The position numbers were made by a program, and so were the translations under genes. Below are positions 7,549-13,427 of a DNA stretch of 14,278 nt, one piece after another. Under the pieces are notes generated by a model that was not told where the DNA came from, searched no databases, and worked only from the letters and a program-made list of their open reading frames with translations. Numbering within the stretch: the stretch's first letter is position 1; each line of letters opens with the position of its first letter. Source of the DNA: Prevotella sp. UBA2755 (lineage in GTDB: Bacteria > Bacteroidota > Bacteroidia > Bacteroidales > Bacteroidaceae). The stretch lies in NCBI GenBank assembly GCA_002353225.1, contig DEJF01000065.1, positions 1-14,278 on the forward strand, read 5' to 3'.

Positions 7549-8859
7549 TTATGCTTCGTGATTGGCTTCCCATATCTTCATGCGCTCCTCTAATTGGGCA
7601 TACTGATGTTCCTCTATAAAAGAGGTACATACGCGTAAACCTTCTTGATGGGAGCCTGTGGTTATCAGACAAATAGCACTCACACCGTAGTACATCAGTT
7701 CTTTGGCAAGTTCACCACTTGTTAAGCCTTTGTAGCCTATGGTGAAATAGAAACCGTCGGCAACAGGCTCGTCAAGGTCTTTGTCATAAACAATGTGGAA
7801 ACCGTAACGGCAGAAGATATCCTTCAACTTACGGGCTCGCTCACCATAGACCATCACCTCTTTACGGAAATTATAAGTGCCGTCACTTGCCGCCTTCAGC
7901 ATTGCCGCCAGTGCGAACTGGGCAGAGTGACTCGTTCCTGACGACAAGGCGTACAGCATACGGGTTGAGAAAACAGGACCAAAGGCAAGTCCCTCATAAC
8001 GCGCCGCCAAGTCGGGATAATGACGATGGAACAATTTATTCGAGATACAGGTAACACCAATACGCTCACCTGCATAACTGAATGCCTTTGAACCACTAAT
8101 CAGTAAGATATAATTATCGGTATAACGTCCGACAGAAGGCTGATAAGGGGGTTGGAAAGGCACACTCAGATCCTTGCGGAAGTCCATAGCGAAATAGGCA
8201 AGGTCTTCCATCACGATGGTATCGTATTTCGTGGCAAGTGCTCCGATGGTCTTCAACTCATCCTCATTCAGACAAATCCAAGCCGGATTGTTGGGATTTG
8301 AGTATACCAAAGCACAGATATTTCCCTTACTCAGATAACTCTCCAATTTCGGACCTAATTTCTCCCCACGATAGTCATAGACATCGAAAGTCTCATACTT
8401 CACACCCTGCACCTGCAACTGCATCTTCTGTACGGGGAATCCAGGATCGATGAAGAGTACGGTATCCTTCTGTTTGTCAGCCTGTGAGCAGGTCAGGAAC
8501 GACGCAAATGTTCCTTGCATTGAGCCACTGACTGGTACGCAACATTCCGGGGCGACATCCAAACCAATGAAAGCCTTTACAAAACGTGATGCTTCCTGTT
8601 TTAATACTGGAGCACCCTGTATGTCAGGATAACTATGGGCAATACCGTCCTGTAATGCCTTGATCTGAGCATCTACGCCCACCTGAGCGGCAGGTAGTCC
8701 TGGAATACCCATTTCCATTTTGATAAACTCTATGCCAGAGGCTTTCTCTGCCTTGGCGGCAACTTGTTTCACCTCACGGATAGTAGCCTTGGAAAAATCC
8801 TTGATACCTAACTCCGCGATGAGTCCGTCGACAATATTCTTATCTATAGGAGTATTCAT
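7549..8859 (-). CDS. PLP-dependent class I/II aminotransferase, probably for aromatic amino acids
   Basis: Fold-type I aminotransferase of 436 aa. Visible active-site features are SNPNNPAW with N191, MEDLAYF with D219 (pyridine nitrogen) and Y222, SGSKAFSYAGERIG with the Schiff-base K258, and LRVCTSF with R409 for the substrate carboxylate. The N-terminal block GIPGLPAAQVGVDAQ and SYPDIQGAPVLKQEASRF are typical of the broad aspartate/tyrosine/aromatic aminotransferase group. No signal peptide is present, so it is cytoplasmic. It lies 15 bp behind iorB in the same direction, so the likely role is to transaminate phenylalanine, tyrosine or tryptophan to the arylpyruvate consumed by IorAB, or the reverse during reductive synthesis. 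The substrate is inferred from context only; branched-chain or aspartate use remains possible. Gene ends at the bidirectional terminator. Confidence 0.88.
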   Translation of the reverse strand: MNTPIDKNIVDGLIAELGIKDFSKATIREVKQVAAKAEKASGIEFIKMEMGIPGLPAAQVGVDAQIKALQDGIAHSYPDIQGAPVLKQEASRFVKAFIGLDVAPECCVPVSGSMQGTFASFLTCSQADKQKDTVLFIDPGFPVQKMQLQVQGVKYETFDVYDYRGEKLGPKLESYLSKGNICALVYSNPNNPAWICLNEDELKTIGALATKYDTIVMEDLAYFAMDFRKDLSVPFQPPYQPSVGRYTDNYILLISGSKAFSYAGERIGVTCISNKLFHRHYPDLAARYEGLAFGPVFSTRMLYALSSGTSHSAQFALAAMLKAASDGTYNFRKEVMVYGERARKLKDIFCRYGFHIVYDKDLDEPVADGFYFTIGYKGLTSGELAKELMYYGVSAICLITTGSHQEGLRVCTSFIEEHQYAQLEERMKIWEANHEA

Positions 8860-8874
8860 AACGCTCGATAATAA

Positions 8875-9453
8875 TTACTTCTGTGCTTTTTTACCAATGG
8901 CAAGTGCTTTGATGTTCGCCTCGACAACAGCCTCACCCTTACGTCCGAACACACGACGGATAGCCTCCTCTAATTTCTCATACTCAATACCCAATGCCTT
9001 CTGGGCGGCACCCAGCAGGATGACATTCGCAGAGCGAGGTATACCATTGTCCTTTGCAGTCTGCTCGATATCCAGCATAATGACATTCTCAAGACCATTT
9101 AAATCAGCCTTAATCTTCTCAATATCAGGATAATTAGGAATATTCACGAAAGGAGTACTCGATGTGATGACCCATCCCTCTTTTGAGAGGAATGGCAGGT
9201 AACGCAAAGCCTCCATTGGCTCCATCGAGATAATCACATCTGCCCCACCCTTTGGTATCAGGTCACTGGCAATCGGGTTGCTGGAGATACGGAGGTTCGA
9301 CTGTACGTCACCACCACGCTGGGACATACCATGAACCTCTGCCTGTTTGATATACAGGTTCTCATTCATGGCTGCCTCGCCGATAATCGTTGCGATAGAG
9401 AGGATACCCTGTCCTCCTACACCACAAAGTATAATATCTGTCTTCATCTTCAT
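8875..9453 (-). CDS. iorB: Indolepyruvate oxidoreductase subunit beta
   Basis: Small (gamma-type) subunit of the indolepyruvate:acceptor oxidoreductase, which decarboxylates arylpyruvates to aryl-acetyl-CoA. The 192-aa product has the nucleotide-fold motif GVGGQG at residues 11-16 and the family block EVHGMSQRGGDVQSNLR from residue 39, followed by GGADVIISMEPMEALRYLPFL. These are the hallmarks of the POR/IorB domain. Length is normal. The start at 9453 gives MKMK; the second Met (two codons later) is an equally possible start and changes nothing in the domain. It lies 17 bp behind iorA and 15 bp before the aminotransferase, all on the minus strand, so one operon is very likely. Identification is strong because both IorA and IorB motifs occur side by side. 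Confidence 0.95.
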   Translation of the reverse strand: MKMKTDIILCGVGGQGILSIATIIGEAAMNENLYIKQAEVHGMSQRGGDVQSNLRISSNPIASDLIPKGGADVIISMEPMEALRYLPFLSKEGWVITSSTPFVNIPNYPDIEKIKADLNGLENVIMLDIEQTAKDNGIPRSANVILLGAAQKALGIEYEKLEEAIRRVFGRKGEAVVEANIKALAIGKKAQK

Positions 9454-9470
9454 TTTACATTTTTACATTC

Positions 9471-11078
9471 TTACTTTTTCTCAGCAGCCTTCTTCTGCTT
9501 AAGATGACGCTGTAGTGTCTGCATACACTCACGACGCGGGATGATGACACTGACACCGTGATAGTTGATCTCCTCACGGATCGTCTTGGTGATCTCCTCC
9601 ATGTTCTTAGGCAGTGGCACCACCACTTTCAGGTGGTCATCGCTCAAGCCCAGTCCCCGGCAGATCGCCTCGAACTTATTCGTACCGGCAGAGTCCTGTC
9701 CACCTGTCATTGCCGTCGTCAGGTTATCACTGATAATCACGGTAATGTCTGCATTCTCGTTAATAGCATCCAATAAGCCCGTCATACCAGAATGGGTAAA
9801 CGTAGAGTCACCGATGATAGCAACGGCAGGCCATTGTCCTGCGTCAGAGGCACCCTTTGCCATCGTGATAGAGGCACCCATGTCGACACAGGAGTGGATA
9901 GCCTTATAAGGAGGCAGGAAACCTAAAGTATAGCAACCGATATCACCAAACACACGGGCATTGGGATAGTCGAGCAGCACTTGGTTCAGTGCGGTATAGA
10001 CATCACGGTGTCCACATCCCTGACAGAGTGCGGGGGGACGTGGAGCCACATCCTCACAGGGAGCGTAGTTCTCCCCGATCTCCATACCTAATGCCTTCTT
10101 AATCAAGTCAGGATTCAACTCACCCGTACGAGGCAGTTCACCTGTCAGTCGTCCCTTAATGACAGCATTACCAGGCATCACGCCACGCACCTGATCCTCT
10201 ATGAAAGGTTGTCCCTCTTCTGCTATCAGTACGAACTCACAATCGTCTGTCATCCTGCGAATCAGTTTCTTGGGGATGGGATACTGCGAAATCTTCAGCA
10301 CAGGGAACGGACAACCGTCAGGGAAGCACTCCATCAGGTAATTGTAAGCAATACCACTGGCTATCACACCCAGTTCACGATCCTTTGCGTCGATATACGC
10401 ATTATACTTGCTGTCGACCGCCATCTGCTCCAACAGGGGTTGCTGTGCCGTCACAATATCATTACGTTTGCGGGCAAAAGCCGGCAACAACACCCAACTT
10501 GAAGCCTGTGCGTCATAGTTCAACTCGTTCTGCTGACGAGGCTCATCAACACAGGTAACAACTGCACGGGAGTGTGCCATACGGGTAGTGACACGCATCA
10601 GGATGGGTAAACGCAACTGCTCCGACATGTCAAAAGCCTCCTGTATCATGTCATAAGCCTCTTGTTGACTACTGGGTTCTAATGTGGGAATCATCGCAAA
10701 CTTACCATAGAAGCGAGAGTCCTGCTCGTCCTGTGAGGAGTGCATAGAAGGATCGTCGGCAACCAACACGACAAGTCCTCCGTTGGTACCTGTCATACCT
10801 GAATTCACAAACGGATCAGCACATACGTTCAGACCTACGTGCTTCATACATACCAACGCACGTTTTCCCATGTACGACATACCCAATGCGGCCTCCATCG
10901 CTGTCTTCTCGTTGGTCGACCAGCGACTATGAACACCACGTTCCTTGGCTAGTGGCGACATCTGGATATACTCTGTAATCTCTGTGGAGGGAGTACCAGG
11001 ATAGGCATAGACGCCACTCAGACCTGCATCCAAGGCACCCTGAGCAATCGCCTCATCTCCCAATAAAAGTTTCTTCAT
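9471..11078 (-). CDS. iorA: Indolepyruvate oxidoreductase subunit alpha, without C-terminal ferredoxin domain
   Basis: Catalytic thiamine-diphosphate subunit. The 535-aa product has the N-terminal pyrimidine-binding region (LLLGDEAIAQGALDAG, YAYPGTPSTEI, E57 in the STNEKTAMEAALG block), a middle CoA/transketolase-C-like region, and the C-terminal ThDP domain with RPPALCQGCGHR (C352/C355), FGDIGC (C382) and the GDS...N magnesium/ThDP motif from G423 to N452. Well-known archaeal IorA proteins continue for about 100 residues with two [4Fe-4S] motifs; here the chain ends soon after RREC (C518). IorB starts 17 bp later, so no lost domain is hidden by a frameshift. C352, C355, C382 and C518 could hold one proximal cluster, by analogy with simple 2-oxoacid oxidoreductases (inference). 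A consensus promoter lies upstream. Confidence 0.95.
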   Translation of the reverse strand: MKKLLLGDEAIAQGALDAGLSGVYAYPGTPSTEITEYIQMSPLAKERGVHSRWSTNEKTAMEAALGMSYMGKRALVCMKHVGLNVCADPFVNSGMTGTNGGLVVLVADDPSMHSSQDEQDSRFYGKFAMIPTLEPSSQQEAYDMIQEAFDMSEQLRLPILMRVTTRMAHSRAVVTCVDEPRQQNELNYDAQASSWVLLPAFARKRNDIVTAQQPLLEQMAVDSKYNAYIDAKDRELGVIASGIAYNYLMECFPDGCPFPVLKISQYPIPKKLIRRMTDDCEFVLIAEEGQPFIEDQVRGVMPGNAVIKGRLTGELPRTGELNPDLIKKALGMEIGENYAPCEDVAPRPPALCQGCGHRDVYTALNQVLLDYPNARVFGDIGCYTLGFLPPYKAIHSCVDMGASITMAKGASDAGQWPAVAIIGDSTFTHSGMTGLLDAINENADITVIISDNLTTAMTGGQDSAGTNKFEAICRGLGLSDDHLKVVVPLPKNMEEITKTIREEINYHGVSVIIPRRECMQTLQRHLKQKKAAEKK

Positions 11079-11107
11079 ATCTCGTTCAGTTTAATTTTTC
11101 TTGTTTG

Positions 11108-11138
11108 CAAAGGTACTAATTATTTTGCAAGTTGCAAA
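11108..11138 (-). promoter_or_regulatory. Promoter of the iorA-iorB-aminotransferase operon
   Basis: On the minus strand a -33 TTTG (complement of 11135-11138) and a -7 TACCTTTG (complement of 11108-11115) are separated by 19 bp, an excellent Bacteroidetes promoter. The -7 box ends 29 bp before the iorA start. The -33 box begins only 4 bp after the cbiB stop codon, so the operon can also receive read-through. Confidence 0.8.
11124..11138. repeat. 15-bp perfect palindrome over the iorA -33 box
   Basis: TTTGCAA, one central G, then TTGCAAA form a perfect palindrome. It covers the -33 element and most of the spacer of the iorA promoter, a position suited to a repressor operator. The stem is too short with a one-base centre to be a terminator of cbiB. 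Confidence 0.6.
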
Positions 11139-11142
11139 GGAT

Positions 11143-12069
11143 TCAAAAGAAAAAAAGGAGGATACCAACAAGCGCGACCATGACTATCTCTGCACAACGG
11201 TTGATACGGACAGCCTTACGCATGTCGGAAGTAGTCAACAGACGGTCGTTGGTTCCGATAAAAGGTTTATCGAATCGCTCTCCAAAATAGTCATGTGGTC
11301 CTCCAAAGCGACAATCGAGTATAGCAGCAAGGGCAGACTCCGGATAACCACTATTAGGACTGGCATGTTTTCGTCCGTTCTGATAAACGAACTTTAATTG
11401 AGTAATGAATGATGATAGTCGGAAATTGACAATCACCATCAGCAGTGCGGTCAGACGTGCCGGGATATAGTTTGCTATATCATCAATATGCGCCGCCCAA
11501 CAACCGAAGTCCTTATAACGGGCTGTTTTATAGCCAATCATAGAGTCGAGGGTATTCACCATCTTATAGGTCAACATACCAGGTACCCCTAAGAGTGCGA
11601 GCCAGAACAATGGGGCGATCACACCATCACTGAGATTCTCGGCAAGGGTTTCCAAAGCGGCAGTCCTTACTTCCTGTGCCGAAAGTTGTGAGGTATCTCG
11701 TCCGACAATGCGGCTAACCTGTCGTCTCCCCTCCTCTAATGAGCGGTCAAGGGCGAGAAACACCTCACGGACCTCCCGAATAAGTGTGGTGCCGGCAAGA
11801 CAATAGAATATAAATATGGCACTTACTAGAATACAGGCATGTTCTGAAATACTATGCAGCCATCTTAGCAAGAAGAAGGATATAAAGAAAACAATGCATA
11901 TCAGGAAAATTGCCACCAAGCCCCCTTTGACACGACGATGACTGCCGTTATTCAGGTGTTTCTCAAAGAATACTATACATTTACCATATCCCACCACAGG
12001 ATGAGGCAACCATTGCGGGTCACCTATAAGTAAGTCAAGTATCCAACCTATAAGAAGAGAAATCATCAT
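11143..12069 (-). CDS. cbiB: Adenosylcobinamide-phosphate synthase, cobalamin biosynthesis membrane protein
   Basis: Attaches the aminopropanol (phosphate) arm to adenosylcobyric acid, making adenosylcobinamide (phosphate) in the late corrin pathway. The 308-aa product carries the family motifs in order: DLLIGDPQWLPHPVVGYG (residues 12-29), RIVGRDTSQLS (120-130), ETLAENLSDGVIAPLFW (140-156), MVNTLDSMIGYK (170-181), and HASPNSGYPESALA (235-248). Several hydrophobic stretches (about 50-70, 78-95, 150-165, 205-222, 295-308) fit an inner-membrane protein. The first ATG (12067-12069) directly abuts the stop codon of the HU-LysM gene with no gap; a second ATG follows at once. It is the last gene of the rimO/HU operon. 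No other cobalamin genes are in the window, which is unusual. Family call is secure. Confidence 0.95.
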   Translation of the reverse strand: MMISLLIGWILDLLIGDPQWLPHPVVGYGKCIVFFEKHLNNGSHRRVKGGLVAIFLICIVFFISFFLLRWLHSISEHACILVSAIFIFYCLAGTTLIREVREVFLALDRSLEEGRRQVSRIVGRDTSQLSAQEVRTAALETLAENLSDGVIAPLFWLALLGVPGMLTYKMVNTLDSMIGYKTARYKDFGCWAAHIDDIANYIPARLTALLMVIVNFRLSSFITQLKFVYQNGRKHASPNSGYPESALAAILDCRFGGPHDYFGERFDKPFIGTNDRLLTTSDMRKAVRINRCAEIVMVALVGILLFFF

Positions 12070-13143
12070 TTAGCGTTTCTTCTTCCACTTCAGTTTGGGG
12101 ACTTTAATCGTTTGTCCTTCTTTCAGTTCTGTGTTTGCCTTCAAACCATTATAGACCTCAATATAGCAAGACATGCCCTCACCTAACTCACGACGGGCAA
12201 TCTTAGATAGCGTCTCACCTTTGCGGACAGTCACCTCATGGTCTGTGCCAACGATATGATAGGCACCGGTACGCACTCGGGCATCCATCGCCTCATATTT
12301 CTTCCAGAACGGTTCACCCTCTGGCTTCTGTTCCTTTTTCACTTCTGGAGCGGTTTCTTGCTTGACCTCTGGTTTTGGTTCTTCTGCCGCAAGTTCCTCT
12401 TTCACTTCGGCAGAATCAGCAGTGATTACCTCGACACTATCAGAAACGATAACCGCAGGTGTCTCTACAACAGGCTCTTCCACTATCACCGTTTTCTGCC
12501 CATACCAATAACCTGCATAGGCAGAAGCAGCCATCAGGGCAAGGGTCAGTAAAATATAGCCTAACGTCTTCTTCCAGGAACCACTCTCCTCCTCGTCATC
12601 AATGACGGCAGGAGACTCATCCTCAACAGGTTGCTCTTCAACAACGGGCTGTTCCTCAACGAGTTGTTCCGTAATAGGTCGCTCATCAACCGTCTGTTGC
12701 TCCATAATACCACTAATGACTGGAGTTTCCTGTTCCTGCACCTGTTCCTGCACCTGTTCCTGCACCTGTTCCTGCACCTGTTCCTCTTCAGAGTCTTCCA
12801 CTGGAATATCCGCGAACTCCACACCATCATTCAAGATCACCGTATCAAACTGAGAGAACGGTTTATTCACCAGTTCCTTCATCGTGGCATCCGGCGTGAA
12901 TGTGATTTTGGAGTGACTATCAATCATCACACGCTCTCCAGTCCGCACGCTGACACTCTCACGAGCCTCGACACGAATCATCTTAAACGTGCCCAATCCT
13001 TTGATTTTCACCTGTCCTTCCTCATTGAGATATTGCTGAATGACCTCAAACATCATGGTAGCAAACTGATTCGCCTCCTTTGCCGTCAGTTTGTTCTTCT
13101 CAACGAGAATCTTCGCTATCTCTTGTATCGTCAGTTTTCCCAT
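12070..13143 (-). CDS. HU-family DNA-binding domain fused through a membrane span to a LysM domain
   Basis: A 357-aa protein with four parts. Residues 1-95 are an HU/IHF fold (LTIQEIAKILVEK, KIKGLGTFKMIRVEAR, RTGERV). Residues 96-190 are an acidic linker rich in E, Q, V and P, containing four QVQE units (122-137). Residues 193-214 are one hydrophobic span (TLGYILLTLALMAASAYAGY) with lysines K191 and K192 on the N-terminal side. Residues 215-302 are a second acidic/proline linker, then a LysM domain at 303-348 (HEVTVRKGETLSKIARRELG, YNGLKANTELKEGQTIKVP). The positive-inside rule puts HU in the cytoplasm and LysM in the periplasm, where LysM usually binds peptidoglycan. This suggests a DNA-to-cell-wall tether (inference). 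The HU arm tip has V66 where HU proteins normally have the intercalating proline. It starts 2 bp after the separate HU gene and abuts cbiB. Confidence 0.9.
   Translation of the reverse strand: MGKLTIQEIAKILVEKNKLTAKEANQFATMMFEVIQQYLNEEGQVKIKGLGTFKMIRVEARESVSVRTGERVMIDSHSKITFTPDATMKELVNKPFSQFDTVILNDGVEFADIPVEDSEEEQVQEQVQEQVQEQVQEQETPVISGIMEQQTVDERPITEQLVEEQPVVEEQPVEDESPAVIDDEEESGSWKKTLGYILLTLALMAASAYAGYWYGQKTVIVEEPVVETPAVIVSDSVEVITADSAEVKEELAAEEPKPEVKQETAPEVKKEQKPEGEPFWKKYEAMDARVRTGAYHIVGTDHEVTVRKGETLSKIARRELGEGMSCYIEVYNGLKANTELKEGQTIKVPKLKWKKKR
12731..12785. repeat. Perfect 12-bp tandem repeat, four copies plus a partial fifth
   Basis: The unit TGTTCCTGCACC occurs four times without a mismatch (12731-12778) and continues with TGTTCCT. 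It encodes the QVQE repeats in the linker of the HU-LysM protein. Its unit length is a multiple of three, so copy-number changes would keep the frame. Confidence 0.95.
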
Positions 13144-13145
13144 GA

Positions 13146-13427
13146 TTACTGTCCTCCTTTCAACTTATCTTTCCATGTCTGGTTCGGCTTGAAGTTCAGT
13201 ACCAGTTTGGGGGGCACAAGCATACGCTGCCCAGTAGACGGATTGACAATCACACGTTCCATCTTCTTCTTGGTCTCAAAAACACCGAAGTTTGGAACGA
13301 TGACGCTATTGTCGGTCACGAATGCATCACTCATTGCCGTGATGATATTATTCACCAGTTTCTGGGTATCCTTCTGGTCATACCCGGAACGTGCCGATAA
13401 CTGGCTGATAAATTCCTTGTTGTTCAT
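13146..13427 (-). CDS. HU-family DNA-binding protein
   Basis: Small nucleoid protein of 93 aa, the usual length for HU/IHF. It shows the N-terminal helical part (EFISQLSARSGYDQKDTQKLVNNI), the signature VPNFGVFETKKK (44-55) and the beta-arm tip VNPSTGQ with N62-P63, the proline that intercalates into DNA, then a C-terminal FKP helix region. It would bind and bend DNA as a dimer. Its start overlaps the rimO stop by 4 bp (ATGA at 13424-13427), and the HU-LysM gene begins 2 bp after its stop, so the two HU-type proteins are made from one transcript in close proportion. Whether it is the main HU of the cell or a specialised partner of the membrane-linked HU cannot be decided here. Confidence 0.93.
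   Translation of the reverse strand: MNNKEFISQLSARSGYDQKDTQKLVNNIITAMSDAFVTDNSVIVPNFGVFETKKKMERVIVNPSTGQRMLVPPKLVLNFKPNQTWKDKLKGGQ

Noticed and set aside
9454..9470. Possible frameshift that cut the ferredoxin domain off iorA
   Set aside because: Only 17 bp lie between the iorA stop and the iorB start, with no cysteine-rich coding remnant. The short form is the real gene architecture.
12731..12785. Possible CRISPR array or minisatellite-type non-coding repeat
   Set aside because: Units are 12 bp with no spacers and lie in frame in a gene as QVQE repeats.
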